Assembly: GCA_963777835.1 (NCBI GenBank)
Contig: CAVZRK010000005.1
Coordinates: 1-64,000 of the forward strand
Source: SPDF01 sp963777835
Lineage (GTDB): Bacteria; Gemmatimonadota; Gemmatimonadetes; Gemmatimonadales; GWC2-71-9
DNA: 64,000 nt
Direction of reading: 5' to 3'
Under the pieces are notes generated by a model. It searched no databases. It saw only the letters and a list, made by a program, of their open reading frames with translations, and was not told where the DNA came from. Below are positions 34,155 to 44,838 of this stretch, piece after piece. Position 1 is the stretch's first letter, and each line of letters starts with the position of its first letter. Both the position numbers and the translations under genes were made by a program.

Positions 34155-34618
34155 CCGCCGTCCGGGTGTCGATGATCGACTGCTACGTGGCCCGCCCCGT
34201 CACGGCGGGCTTCGAGTTTCTGGTGCTGCGTCGGAGCGGCGCCGGGCGCTCCCCCGGGGCGTGGGAAGCGGTGCACGGTCACCTGGAAGGCGGCGAGTCG
34301 CCGGTGGACGGCGCCCGACGCGAGCTGCGGGAGGAGACCGGGCTCGCCCCGGACGCGATCTACAACCTGAGCCGGGTCGAGGCGTTCTACCTGCACCGCT
34401 CCGACGAGGTCGCGATGATCCCGGTCTTCCTGGCGCTGGTGCCCGCCACGGCCGCGGTGTCGCTCTCCGAAGAGCACGATGCGGGGGAGTGGCTCCCGCC
34501 CGCCCAGGCCCGGGGCCGGTTCGCCTGGCCGCGCTCCCGGCGCGCCCTCGATGACATCCTCGTCCTGCTCGCCGATGGCGACGCCGGCCCGCTGGAGGAC
34601 CTGCTGCGCGTATGCTGA
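34151..34618 (+). CDS. Nudix hydrolase
   Basis: A 155-residue Nudix protein with a perfect box GHLEGGESPVDGARRELREE followed by TGL (GX5EX7REUXEEXGU). It begins VTAVRVSMIDCYVAR and may act on nucleotide-type diphosphates; some relatives act on dihydroneopterin triphosphate. The GTG start overlaps the ATPase stop as GTGA, and its end overlaps the next gene by 7 bp, so the three genes form one unit. Confidence 0.88.
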   Translation: MTAVRVSMIDCYVARPVTAGFEFLVLRRSGAGRSPGAWEAVHGHLEGGESPVDGARRELREETGLAPDAIYNLSRVEAFYLHRSDEVAMIPVFLALVPATAAVSLSEEHDAGEWLPPAQARGRFAWPRSRRALDDILVLLADGDAGPLEDLLRVC

Positions 34619-36045
34619 CCCGACCCCTGCTGCTCTGCGCCTCCGCTGCCGTGCTCGCGTTCCCCGCGGCGCGCCGCGACTCCTGCCTCCGCCTGACCCG
34701 CGCCGGGACCCAGGTCCAGGGCGACGTGACGGTCTGCCCGGGCCGCTACCGCATCGCGGACCCCGGGGAGCTCGGCGTGCTGGTCGTCGCAGGCTCCGGG
34801 ACCCGGCTCAACCTGACCGGCGTGACGCTGGAGAGCGGCGACAGCGTGCCGTCGCGCTTCGTCGGCGCCGGCGTGGTGAGCTACGGGCTCGACAACATCG
34901 AGGTCTATGGCGGGACCATCCGCGGCTACCGGCACGGCGTCCGGATCGAGGGGGGCCGCGGTCACCGCATCGCGCGCGTGGACGTGTCCGGGTCGCGGAG
35001 CCAGGCGCTCCGCTCCACCCCCGACCGGTACGACGAAGCCGACTGGCTCGACATCTTTCACGCGGACACCGCCGACCTCTACGGCGGCGGCGTGCTCCTC
35101 AAGAACACGAACGGCGCCACGGTGGTGGGGGTGTCCGCGCGGCACGCCCAGAACGGCATCGGGCTCATCGGCGCGCGCAACACCTACGTGGCGGACAACG
35201 AGGTGTCGGAAAACAGCGGCTGGGGCATCCACCTGTGGGCCTCGTCGCAAAACGTCGTGGTGCGCAACAAGGCCCACCACAACGTCCGGTGCGAGTCGCC
35301 GGCCTACCGCCGCGGGTGTGACTCCGCGGGCATCCTGCTCCGGGAGCAGAGCGACTCCAACCTGGTGGCCGACAATGACATCACCTGGTCGGGCGACGGG
35401 TTCTTCCTCAGCGGACAGCCGGAGTATGTCCGCCCCTCGCAGGGCAACATGGTGCTGCGGAACGACGGTTCCTCCGCCTACCACAACGCCTTCGAGTCCA
35501 CCTTCAGCCACGGCAACGTCTTCCTCGAGAACCGCGCCGACAGCTCGGACTACGGCTTCTGGCTCGGCTACTCCACCGGAAACACGGTGCAGGGCAACAT
35601 CATCCTCGGCTCGCGCTCGGTCGGCATCGCCATCGAGCACGGCGCCACCAATCGCCTGCTCAGCAACATGGTGATGGGCGGAAAGACGGGCATCCTCCTC
35701 TTCATCCGCGATTCGAACGGACCGGCGAGCCGGGACTACGTGGTGGACGGCAACACGATCGGGGGGGTGACGCGGGGCCTCGTCCTGCGTCGCACGGCGC
35801 ACGTGCGGGTGCGTGGCAACACCTTCGATGGCGTTGACGAGGGGCTCGTGGCGGACTCGACGGGCGCCGACGCCCAGGTGACGGGCAATCTCTTCCTGCG
35901 GGCCCAGCAGTACTTCATCGTGGCACCGGCGCTCACCGCCGGCAGCAACTACTGGGCGACGGCCACCGAGGCGGAAGCGGCGGCGCGCGTGAAGGGGGCC
36001 GTCGTGGTGCAGCCCTGGTTTCCCGCGTCGGCCGCGGGATACTGA
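34612..36045 (+). CDS. Secreted right-handed beta-helix protein (NosD/PbH1-like)
   Basis: A 477-residue exported protein with signal peptide LLLCASAAVLAFPA. Residues about 95-440 are parallel beta-helix repeats, seen as recurring N-x-V/I-x-x-N motifs (NTYVADNEVSENSGWGIHLW, NLVADNDITWSGDGFFLSG, NTVQGNIILGSRSVGIAIE). Such folds occur in NosD-type copper-site proteins and carbohydrate-active enzymes. No catalytic set is clear. Its ATG lies inside the end of the Nudix gene. Substrate unknown. Confidence 0.78.
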   Translation: MLTRPLLLCASAAVLAFPAARRDSCLRLTRAGTQVQGDVTVCPGRYRIADPGELGVLVVAGSGTRLNLTGVTLESGDSVPSRFVGAGVVSYGLDNIEVYGGTIRGYRHGVRIEGGRGHRIARVDVSGSRSQALRSTPDRYDEADWLDIFHADTADLYGGGVLLKNTNGATVVGVSARHAQNGIGLIGARNTYVADNEVSENSGWGIHLWASSQNVVVRNKAHHNVRCESPAYRRGCDSAGILLREQSDSNLVADNDITWSGDGFFLSGQPEYVRPSQGNMVLRNDGSSAYHNAFESTFSHGNVFLENRADSSDYGFWLGYSTGNTVQGNIILGSRSVGIAIEHGATNRLLSNMVMGGKTGILLFIRDSNGPASRDYVVDGNTIGGVTRGLVLRRTAHVRVRGNTFDGVDEGLVADSTGADAQVTGNLFLRAQQYFIVAPALTAGSNYWATATEAEAAARVKGAVVVQPWFPASAAGY

Positions 36046-36049
36046 GCCC

Positions 36050-38107
36050 CTAGCGGCCCAGCAGGCGGTGCAGCAGCGCCCGCGCGTCGCGCGGGACGAG
36101 CGGCTTGGCCAGGCGCGGCACCCCAGGCAGGTCGGGACTTCCCGGGGCCTCCCCATCGCCCAGCAGCACCATCCGTGCGGCGAGTTCCGGGCGCTCGGCG
36201 AGCACCGCCGTCACGAGCGGGTCCTTGGTCCCTGCAAGGGCCGGGTCGAGGACGACCACGTCGTAGGACCGCTCCCGGACCATGGCGAGCGCCTCCGCCA
36301 CCGAGCGGGCGGCGTGCACCTCCACGCCGTCCTGCGCCATGACGGCGGCCACCGCGCGGTGGACGGTGCGGTCGGCGTCGACCACCAGGAGGCGGGCCGT
36401 GCCGGGCCCCTCACCCGTGCCGTGCGCCGGCAGGTGGATGGTGAATGTCGCCCCGCCGCCGTCCGCCGGCGTGAAGGACAGCCGGCCCCCGTGTGACTCC
36501 ACGATCCCATAGCTGATCGAGAGCCCGAGTCCCGTCCCCTGGCCGGGGTCCTTCGTCGTGAAGAACGGCGTGAAGATGCGGCTGGTCAGCGCGGCGGAGA
36601 TGCCCGGCCCGTTGTCGGTGACCCGCACGAACGCGCGGTCCCCCTCGCGGCCGGTGGCCACGAGGATCCGCCGGTCGGTGGTGGCCGGCAGTCCGGAGAG
36701 CGCATGCACGGCGTTGGTCAGCAGGTTGAGCAGGACCTGCTGGAGTTCGTACCGGTCGCCGCGCACCATCGGCCGCTCGCCGGTGGCCCGCTCGAGGGTG
36801 ATCCCGCGGAGCCGGAGCTCCGCCTGGATCAGCAGCGTGGTGCGCTGGGCGACGTCCTCCAGGTCGACGACCGCCTGCTCCGGCGTCCCCTTCCGCGCGA
36901 AGGTGAGCAGGTTGGCGACGATCCGCCCGGCGCGGTCGGCCTGCTCGTGGATGACCTGCAGGTGCTCCCGCGCGTCGGCCGGGACCCGCTCCTGCTCCAG
37001 CAGGAGCTCGGACAGTCCTGCGATCGACGTGAGCGGATTGTTCAGCTCGTGCGCCACGCCCGAAACCAGCTGGCCCACCGCCGCCATCTTCTCGTTCTGG
37101 ATGAGCTGCGCCTCCAGCGCCCGCTGGTCGGTCACGTCCTCCACCATCACCACGACGGCCGCCGTCCCATCGTGCTCGGGGAGCGGCGCGCCCGCCAGGC
37201 GCAGCGTGCGGTGGAGCTTCGTCGAGGGGAGGAGCGCCGGGATCCGGGACTCGCCGAGGCGCGCGCCCGCGATGAGTTCCTCGGCGGCCTCCGACTCGGT
37301 GAAGAGGGACGCCACGAACGGCCGGCCGACCAGGGAGGCGAGGGGCACGCCGGCCAGCAGGGCCAGCGCGCGGTTCGCGCGCGTGATGCGGCCCGCGCCG
37401 TCCACCAGGGCGATCCCCTCGGACAGGGCGTCGAAGGTGGTCTCCCATTCTTCCTTGCCGCGGCGGAGCAGGCTGAAGAAGCGGCTGTTGGTGAGCACGA
37501 CGGCGGCCTGCATGGCGACCGTCGAGATCAGCCAGAGGTCCTGGGTGGAGAAGGGGCGGTCCCGCTTCGCGGCCACGGCCATCGCGCCTAGCGTCATGCC
37601 GTGCGCGCGGAGGGGTGCGACGGCGGTGCGTGCCACCCGGACGCCCGCGACGAGCTCGATCCCCGGTTCAGGCCCGTCCGCCAGCTCGATCCGTTCGCGG
37701 CCCATGGCCTGGGTCAGGAGGCCACCCTCCGGGGAAGGGATGGACCGCCCGAGCAACTGGCTCAGGCAACCTTCCGCCGCCGCGATCCGGAGCTCGGGGA
37801 GATCCTCCGAGCCGAGCGCCACCAGGGTTCCTTCGGCCTCGAGGAACCGGGACGTGAAGCGGGCCACCTGCTCCACGATGCGCTCCGTCTGCAGCGACTC
37901 GGAGAGGACGTAGCTCAATTCCTGGAGCGAGAAGATCTCGTTGATGCGGCGGTCGAGCCGGCGCGCGAAGTCGTCCCGCTCGGCCTGGACCTCGGCCAGT
38001 TGCCGCGCCAAGGCGGCCGCCTCCGCCGCCTGCCGGCGGCGGGCCCGCCACGACCAGGCGAGCACCACCGCGCCGCTGACGAGCGTGACGACGATCAGGC
38101 CGTTCAG
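36050..38107 (-). CDS. Hybrid sensor histidine kinase (GAF-PAS-HisKA-HATPase-REC), CTG start
   Basis: A 685-residue kinase. One N-terminal membrane helix (LIVVTLVSGAVVLAWSW) is followed by a coiled coil, a GAF domain (about 65-205), PAS (about 225-330), and HisKA with GVAHELNNPLTS. HATPase has VRVTDNGPGISAALT and GQGTGLGLSISYGIVESHGG. The C-terminal receiver-like domain has LLVVDADR, VVLDPAL and AKPL. No ATG, GTG or TTG precedes the membrane helix. CTG 38107 overlaps the upstream stop as CTGA and has GGAG just before it, so I take CTG as the start. GTG codons inside the helix would truncate it. Confidence 0.82.
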   Translation of the reverse strand: MNGLIVVTLVSGAVVLAWSWRARRRQAAEAAALARQLAEVQAERDDFARRLDRRINEIFSLQELSYVLSESLQTERIVEQVARFTSRFLEAEGTLVALGSEDLPELRIAAAEGCLSQLLGRSIPSPEGGLLTQAMGRERIELADGPEPGIELVAGVRVARTAVAPLRAHGMTLGAMAVAAKRDRPFSTQDLWLISTVAMQAAVVLTNSRFFSLLRRGKEEWETTFDALSEGIALVDGAGRITRANRALALLAGVPLASLVGRPFVASLFTESEAAEELIAGARLGESRIPALLPSTKLHRTLRLAGAPLPEHDGTAAVVVMVEDVTDQRALEAQLIQNEKMAAVGQLVSGVAHELNNPLTSIAGLSELLLEQERVPADAREHLQVIHEQADRAGRIVANLLTFARKGTPEQAVVDLEDVAQRTTLLIQAELRLRGITLERATGERPMVRGDRYELQQVLLNLLTNAVHALSGLPATTDRRILVATGREGDRAFVRVTDNGPGISAALTSRIFTPFFTTKDPGQGTGLGLSISYGIVESHGGRLSFTPADGGGATFTIHLPAHGTGEGPGTARLLVVDADRTVHRAVAAVMAQDGVEVHAARSVAEALAMVRERSYDVVVLDPALAGTKDPLVTAVLAERPELAARMVLLGDGEAPGSPDLPGVPRLAKPLVPRDARALLHRLLGR

Positions 38108-38955
38108 GAGGGCTCCGGCTCGCCGTCGTTCCGGGAGACCAGGTCGGTCGGCAGCGTCTCGACCGGCGCGTTCGGCTTCACGCGGACCGACTTGGCGGGA
38201 ATGCCGACGTTGACGTGGTACGGCCGGACGTTCTTGGTCGCGACCGCGATGGCGCCGACCATGCCGTTCCGCCCCACCCGCACCCCGGCGAGCACCGTCG
38301 CATGGTAGGTGATCCGGGTGTCGTCCTCGAGGACGGTGCGGGCGTTGGTCACGTCCCGCTGGTCCACGATGCTGTGCGTATGGCTGTAGATGTTGGCGTA
38401 GTCCGACACGCTGACGCGGTCGCCGAGGGTGAGGCCGCCCCGGTCGTCGAGCAGGACGTGCCGGTGGATCACCACGTCGTCGCCCACGTCCATGTTGTAG
38501 CCGTAGGAGAACTCGACGTGCTGGAAACACTTGAAGTTGCGTCCGCAGCGGGCGAAGATGCGCGGCGCCAGGCGGCGGCGCAGCGCCACGCCGAGGGCCA
38601 CGTTCTGCCCGGCCAGCGGGGCGCGGTCGAAGCTGTACCACAGCCAGAGCAGCGGCTTGACCCGCGCGAACCGGACGGGGTCCACGTCCGCGTAATACTC
38701 GGGTTCGAGGGTAATATTCCTCGGGTCGAGCGCCAGGAGGGCGGCCCGGGCGGCGTGCGAACGGCGCGGATCGGCCACCGCCGCCTCCCAGTCAGGGAGT
38801 TCCGGATGGTACAGTCCCAGCAACACCTGGCGCACCACGGCCGGCCAGTCTGCGCCGGGGGCGTCCAGCTGTGCGTCAAGCTCGTCCAGCCATGCCTCGT
38901 AGCTCGCATCCACCGCCGCGGGCAGGCTCACTGATCGCAGGGGAAGAAATGCCAT
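38104..38955 (-). CDS. Hexapeptide-repeat acyltransferase
   Basis: A 283-residue protein. The C-terminal half is a left-handed beta-helix of hexapeptide repeats (NMDVGDDVVIHRHVLLDDRG, GLTLGDRVSVSDYANIYSHT, GVRVGRNGMVGAIAVATKNV), ending in the PYHVNVGIPAKSVRVKP cap typical of sugar or serine O-acetyltransferases. The N-terminal half is helical and unrecognised. The acceptor is unknown. It is upstream of, and overlaps, the histidine kinase. Confidence 0.82.
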   Translation of the reverse strand: MAFLPLRSVSLPAAVDASYEAWLDELDAQLDAPGADWPAVVRQVLLGLYHPELPDWEAAVADPRRSHAARAALLALDPRNITLEPEYYADVDPVRFARVKPLLWLWYSFDRAPLAGQNVALGVALRRRLAPRIFARCGRNFKCFQHVEFSYGYNMDVGDDVVIHRHVLLDDRGGLTLGDRVSVSDYANIYSHTHSIVDQRDVTNARTVLEDDTRITYHATVLAGVRVGRNGMVGAIAVATKNVRPYHVNVGIPAKSVRVKPNAPVETLPTDLVSRNDGEPEPS

Positions 38956-38987
38956 TAGCGCTCCATGGTTGCCCGGAGTTTACCGGG

Positions 38988-40058
38988 GTGGGCATCTCGG
39001 CGCCACGGTTTCGGCGGTCGGCCCCCGGGGCGCGCCGCCTGCTCGCGGCCCTGGTCGGGCTCGCCCTGGCCGGGTGCGACGCGACCGGCGGGCGCGGGGG
39101 GCCGGTCTGGATCGACCGAAAGGCCGACGCCATGGGGTCCGAATTGCAGATGTCGCTGGAGCGGCCCGACCGGGCAGCGGCCCTGGCGGCCTCGGAGTCG
39201 GTGCTGAGCGCGGTCGGCGCCGCGGACGCGCTCCTCTCCCCGAACCGCCCGGACAGCAGGGTGAGCGAACTGAACCAGGTCCCGCTGGGGGTGACGTCGC
39301 CGATCGACCCCGACCTCTGCCGCACCCTGCGGGAGGTAAATGGCTTCGCCGAGGAGGTGCCCGGCTCGTTCGACCCGGTGATCGGCTCCCTGGTGGACGC
39401 CTGGGACCTTCGGGGCGACGGTCGGGTGCCTTCGGTCGTGGAATTGGAGGGGGCGCGCCGGGCCGCGGGCAACGGCGGCATGCAGCTCGATCTCGAACGG
39501 TGTACGGTGCAGCGGCTCGCGGCCGCCGCGTCCTTCGAGCCGTGGGGATTCGTGAAGGGGTACACCCTGCGCGCCGCCCGGGACAGCCTGATCCGCCACG
39601 GCGTGCACTCGGCCCGGCTGAGCTTCGGCGAGCAGGTGCTGGTCCTCGGTCCGACGCGAGAGGGGGGGCCGTGGCGGCTGGCGATTCCCAGCCCCGAGGA
39701 CAAGAGGGAGGAGGTGTTTACGCTCTGGCTCGCCAACGGATCGGCGTCCACCTCGAGTCAATCCACCCGCTATGTCCAGGCGGCGGGGCAGACGATCGGG
39801 CACATCCTCGATCCCCGCACCGGGACGCCTGTCCCAGGCTGGGGAAGCCTGACGGTGGTCGCGGAGGATCCCTTGCGGGCGGACGTGCTCTCGACCGCGC
39901 TGTTCGTGCTTGGGCCCGACAGCGCCGTGGCCTGGGGGAACCGCCATCCGGATGTGGGGGTGCTCGTGCTCGACCGGCGGGACGGCGCCGTGCGGCCGCG
40001 GTGGAGCGACGGACTCCGGCCGGCGCTGGACTCCTCCACCGCCATGCCGCTCCGCTGA
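38988..40058 (+). CDS. apbE: ApbE-type FAD:protein FMN transferase, lipoprotein
   Basis: A 356-residue ApbE-family protein, which attaches FMN to threonines of membrane flavoproteins. GTG 38988 gives a signal ending in lipobox LALAGC. Family segments: FAEEVPGSFDPVIGSLVDAW, GFVKGYTLRAARDSLIRHG, QTIGHILDPRTGTPVPGW and LTVVAEDPLRADVLSTALFV. The substrate (such as an Nqr or Rnf subunit) is not in this window. It is divergent from the acyltransferase. Confidence 0.87.
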   Translation: MGISAPRFRRSAPGARRLLAALVGLALAGCDATGGRGGPVWIDRKADAMGSELQMSLERPDRAAALAASESVLSAVGAADALLSPNRPDSRVSELNQVPLGVTSPIDPDLCRTLREVNGFAEEVPGSFDPVIGSLVDAWDLRGDGRVPSVVELEGARRAAGNGGMQLDLERCTVQRLAAAASFEPWGFVKGYTLRAARDSLIRHGVHSARLSFGEQVLVLGPTREGGPWRLAIPSPEDKREEVFTLWLANGSASTSSQSTRYVQAAGQTIGHILDPRTGTPVPGWGSLTVVAEDPLRADVLSTALFVLGPDSAVAWGNRHPDVGVLVLDRRDGAVRPRWSDGLRPALDSSTAMPLR

Positions 40059-40071
40059 GCCCTGGCGGAGC

Positions 40072-40722
40072 CTAGGGCTGCTTGGCGGTGTCCGGCGCCT
40101 GCTGCGTGGCCTGGGAGCGCGCCCGGGCCGAGACGCGCGCCAGCTCCCGGTCGAACGTCGAGATCTTCGAGGCCCAACCCTCCGCCGCCACCGAGCCGTA
40201 GCTGAACACCAGCGCGGAATAGACCGGCAACTCCTCCGAAAAGATGAACAGCCCCATGCCGACCGTCTGCCGGCGGAGCTGCTGCCGGCTGAAATTGGCG
40301 TCGAGCGGGATGATGCCGACCGGGTCGAACCGCCGCGAGTTCATGGAGACGCCGATCAGGGTCGGCTCGAAACGGACGTCGGCCACGTTGCCGTACACCG
40401 TCACCAGCATCAGCCCAGGCTGGGACGTGCCGCTCATCTTGCTGACGGAGTCGATGGCCGCCCGGCGGCTCGCGATCATCCCGGAGAGCGCGCGGTATGC
40501 GTCGGGCGCCAGGAGGCGCAGCAGCCGCTCGTTCAGCGGCTCGAACCGCACCGTGAGCTGGCTGTTCGCGATGGAGATCGAGATCTGCTCCTGGGTGAGC
40601 GAACCGAGGCCCATCGGGGGCATCGTCCCCATCGGGTCGGGCGTCTCCTGCGAATGGACCCGTCCCGTGGTCGAGCAGGCGCAGAGCGCCAGCACGCATA
40701 CCAGCCGGTAGAGTTGGTTCAT
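40072..40722 (-). CDS. Lipoprotein of unknown function
   Basis: A 216-residue protein with signal MNQLYRLVCVLALCAC and a lipobox at Cys16 (or Cys14). The mature part is unrecognised; it has SISIANSQLTVRFEPLNERL and a beta-rich core (LMLVTVYGNVADVRFEP, GLFIFSEELPVYSALVFSYG). Its ATG overlaps the engB stop as ATGA, so it is at the end of the clp-engB run. Confidence 0.65.
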   Translation of the reverse strand: MNQLYRLVCVLALCACSTTGRVHSQETPDPMGTMPPMGLGSLTQEQISISIANSQLTVRFEPLNERLLRLLAPDAYRALSGMIASRRAAIDSVSKMSGTSQPGLMLVTVYGNVADVRFEPTLIGVSMNSRRFDPVGIIPLDANFSRQQLRRQTVGMGLFIFSEELPVYSALVFSYGSVAAEGWASKISTFDRELARVSARARSQATQQAPDTAKQP

Positions 40723-41312
40723 GGCGGCGTTCCCTCGTGTGCGACGGCCAGAATGCTCTCGCCGAGATCGGCGATCCCTTCTCCGGTGACGACGCTGGTC
40801 GGCTGCAGTTCATCGGGTGGCAGGCCGAGCTCGGCCGCCAGCGCGAGCGTCCGTTCCCGGACCGCCACGCGCCCCAGCTTGTCGATCTTGGTCAGCACGG
40901 CCAGGACCGGGTGCCCCGAGTCCGCCAGCAGGCTCCGCACCACCTCGTCCTCGGCCGACAACTCCCGTCGGATGTCCAGCAGCCACACGACTCCGGCGAG
41001 CGTGTCCCGGTGCTGCACATAGCCGTCCAGCAACTCGCGAAACCCGGCGCGCGCGGTCTTGCTGGCGCGCGCGAAGCCGTACCCGGGCAGGTCCACCAGG
41101 TAGAGGCCCGGCAGCCGGAACACGTTCAGCAGCCTGGTCTTGCCCGGCGTGCCGCTGACCCGCGCGAGGCCCTTCTTCCCGACCAGCGCGTTGAACAGGC
41201 TGGACTTCCCGACGTTCGAGCGGCCGACGAACGCCACCTCCGGCAGCGCCGGGGCGAGGCGGACGCGAGGATCGGGAAAGGACCCGACGAATTCGACCGG
41301 GAGGCTGGACAG
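40719..41312 (-). CDS. engB: Ribosome biogenesis GTPase YsxC/EngB (probable CTG start)
   Basis: A 197-residue GTPase that aids 50S assembly. G1 is GRSNVGKSSLF, then TPGKTRLLNVF, G3 DLPGYG and G4 TKIDK. The conserved N-terminal strand LPVEFVGSFPD lies before the first GTG (41237), so translation must begin upstream. Between the clpX stop and this region there is no in-frame ATG, GTG or TTG; CTG 41312 is the best candidate. A missed base change is the other explanation. It follows clpX by 46 bp. Confidence 0.85.
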   Translation of the reverse strand: MSSLPVEFVGSFPDPRVRLAPALPEVAFVGRSNVGKSSLFNALVGKKGLARVSGTPGKTRLLNVFRLPGLYLVDLPGYGFARASKTARAGFRELLDGYVQHRDTLAGVVWLLDIRRELSAEDEVVRSLLADSGHPVLAVLTKIDKLGRVAVRERTLALAAELGLPPDELQPTSVVTGEGIADLGESILAVAHEGTPP

Positions 41313-41358
41313 CGGGGGGCGGCCGCTGGGCCGCGGGGCGCGGGGGCCGTGGCGCCCC

Positions 41359-42606
<1,248 letters not shown>

Positions 42607-42630
42607 GCGCTGGCCGCCGATGGTGAGGGG

Positions 42631-42660
42631 GGACCCGACCCCGAAAGGTGGGCCGGGTCC
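42631..42660. other. Hairpin between clpP and clpX
   Basis: GGACCCGACCC (42631-42641) and GGGCCGGGTCC (42650-42660) pair with one mismatch. It has no T tract on the transcribed (minus) strand, so it may act as a partial attenuator or mRNA-processing stem rather than a full terminator. Confidence 0.5.
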
Positions 42661-42675
42661 CGGGGGGCGTCAAGG

Positions 42676-43285
42676 TTAGGCTGGCGGGGCGAGCCAGTCC
42701 TTCCGGGGCTCGAAGACGGCGTCGATGAGGCCGTACTCCTTGGCCTCCTCGGCGCTCATGAACCGGTCCCGGTCCATGTCCCGCTCGATCGTCTCGATCG
42801 GCTGGCCGGTGTGGAAGCTGTAGAGCTGGTTCATCTTAGCGCGCAGGTAGAGGATTTCCCGCGCCTGGATTTCGATGTCCGAGGCGGTGCCCTGCGCCCC
42901 GCCGGACGGCTGGTGGATCATGATCCGGCAGTGGGGCAGGGCGCTGCGCTTGCCCTTGGCGCCGGCCGCCAGCAGGAACGACCCCATCGAGGCGGCCATC
43001 CCCATGCAGATGGTGTTCACCGGCGCGCGCAGGTGCTGCATGGTGTCGTAGATGGCCATGCCGCTCGACACCACCCCGCCCGGGCAGTTCAGGTAGAGGT
43101 AGATGTCCTTCTCGGGGTTGTCCGCCTCGAGGAAGAGCAGCTGGGCGATGATGATGTTGGCGACGTCGTCGTTGATCGGCGGCGCCGAGGAAGACGATCC
43201 GGTCCATCAGCAGGCGGCTGAAGATGTCGTAGGTGCGCTCGCCCCGGCTGGACCGCTCGATGATGTAGGGAGGATAGACTGACAC
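42676..43285 (-). CDS. clpP: ClpP protease subunit (frame broken by +1)
   Basis: Serine peptidase of the ClpXP complex. GTG 43285 begins SVYPPYIIERSSRGERTYDI; the frame fails after RIVFLGA and resumes one base later as PINDDVANIIIAQLLFLEAD. Catalytic Ser is in GMAASMGSFLL, His in MIHQPSGGAQG, and Asp lies near RDRFMSAEEAKEYGLID. The length is 203 codons plus one base, with the extra base within 43178-43186. It is almost certainly intact in life given its conservation. It starts 5 bp after tig. Confidence 0.92.
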
Positions 43286-43290
43286 TGGAC

Positions 43291-44537
43291 TCACCCTTCC
43301 ACGGTGGATTGCTGGAGCAGGTAGCCGAAGACCTTGTCCTCGGTGATGGCGCGCTCGAGTTCCGGGAGGCGGTTGGCCTTCTGGAGCGAGCTGTAGACCT
43401 GGCCGGCCGGCACGTTGCGGGCGGCGGCCATGGCCGAAATGCGGGCGTCCACATCGCGCCTCGGTAGCGTAGAGTCCCTGGGCCTCCGCCACGGCCGACA
43501 GGACGAGGTCGCGGCGGACCTGCGCCTCGGCCACCGGCTGGAACTGGGCCGCGAACTCCGGCTCCTTCTCGTGCGGCACCCCGTAGGCATGGAGGTAGCC
43601 GTGGATCACGCGGTGGACCAGTGACGGCGGTGCCTCGACGCCGTTGGCCTCCACCAGCTTCTGGATCAGCTGGTCGCGCACCCGGGCGTCCGCCTCGCGC
43701 TGCGGCGTTCTGCTCGAGGTCGGCGCGGACCGCGGCGCGGAGCCCCGCCAGGTCCTCGAAGTCGCCCACCTCGCGGGCAAAGGCGTCGTCGAGCGGCGGC
43801 AGTTCCTGGCGCTTCACCTCGTGCAGCGCCACGCGAAGCTTGCGAATCTTGCCGCGCCGGGCCTCTTCCGGGTGGTCGTCGGGCAGGCGGATCTCGGTGT
43901 CGGCCACCTCCCCCGGCTGGAGCTCCATGATCCGCTCCTCGAGGGCCGGCAACGCCTGGCCCTCGCCCAGGATGATCGAGTGCGGCTGCGGCTCGGTGGG
44001 CCCGTCTTCCTCGAGCGAGGTGACGTCCACCTGCACCATCTGGCCGGCGCTGGGCCGCTGCCCTTCGACCGGGAGCCAGGTGGCCTTCTGCTCGCGGAGC
44101 CGGCCGATCTGCTCCTCCACTTCGACGTCGGTCACCGCGGGCACGCTGCGCGACAGCTTGAACCCGCCGACCGTGGACACCGCCACCTCGGGGCGGACCT
44201 CGACGTGCAGCTCGAACTCGATCGCTCCGCCCTCGTCGAACTTGAGGTTGCGGATCGACGGGTCGGCCACCGGCTTCAGCGCCTCGGACTCGCGCGCCTG
44301 GTTCCAGCTCTCGCGGATGACCTCGTCGAGCACGGTCTGCCGGATGGCGTCGTGGTATTTCTTGCGGACGATGGCGGGGGGGGCGTGGCCCTTCCGGAAT
44401 CCGGGCATCCGGACGCTGGCCGCAACCTGCTTGACGGCGCGGTCTTCGGCGATGCGGACGCGCTCCACGGGAACGGTCACCTGGAGCGACTTGGAGGCGG
44501 CGTCGCCGCTGGTCGGTTGGATCGTGATGGTTGTCAT
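43291..44537 (-). CDS. tig: Trigger factor (frame broken by two +1 sites)
   Basis: Ribosome-bound chaperone and peptidyl-prolyl isomerase. The N-domain (MTTITIQPTSGD, PGFRKGHAPPAIVRKKY, the ribosome-binding signature) and PPIase domain are in one frame. Extra bases near 43700-43706 and near 43459-43461 each shift the frame by one. Restored text reads LEQNAQREADARVRDQLIQK and later YATERDVDARISAMAAARN, ending LLQQSTVEG. Length is 415 codons plus two bases. ATG 44537. It heads tig-clpP-clpX-engB. Confidence 0.9.
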
Positions 44538-44590
44538 GGCGAGGGGAAATCTACCCGCCCGCCGAGACCCGGGCAAACGACGCGGTGCTG

Positions 44591-44818
44591 TCAGCTCCCG
44601 GGGCGGGGCGGGAGGTCCCGGGCCACGGCGGCGTCCCGAAACCCTTCCCGGGCATGGGCGCCGTCGCAGAAGGGCTTGTTCGCCGAATGCCCGCATCGGC
44701 AGAGGGCGATCATGGTCCGTCCGCCCAGCCCGAAGGCCGTCCCCTCCGCGTCCACGACGCTGAAATCGCCCTCGATCCGGATCGGACCGTTCGGGTTCAC
44801 GACGACGCGTGCCGAAAT
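44591..44818 (-). CDS. CDGSH iron-sulfur domain protein (possible ATT start)
   Basis: A small protein of about 75 residues with one CDGSH motif, CRCGHSANKPFCDGAH, which binds a 2Fe-2S cluster through three Cys and one His. It begins SARVVVNPNGPIRIEGDFSV. GTG 44800 would cut off the first strand. ATT 44816-44818 has AGGGAGG placed five bases upstream and gives the usual N-terminus, so an ATT start, or a G-to-T change of an ATG, is possible. Likely electron transfer or redox sensing. Confidence 0.8.
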   Translation of the reverse strand: MSARVVVNPNGPIRIEGDFSVVDAEGTAFGLGGRTMIALCRCGHSANKPFCDGAHAREGFRDAAVARDLPPRPGS

Positions 44819-44838
44819 GGATGCCTCCCTGGGTTGAG

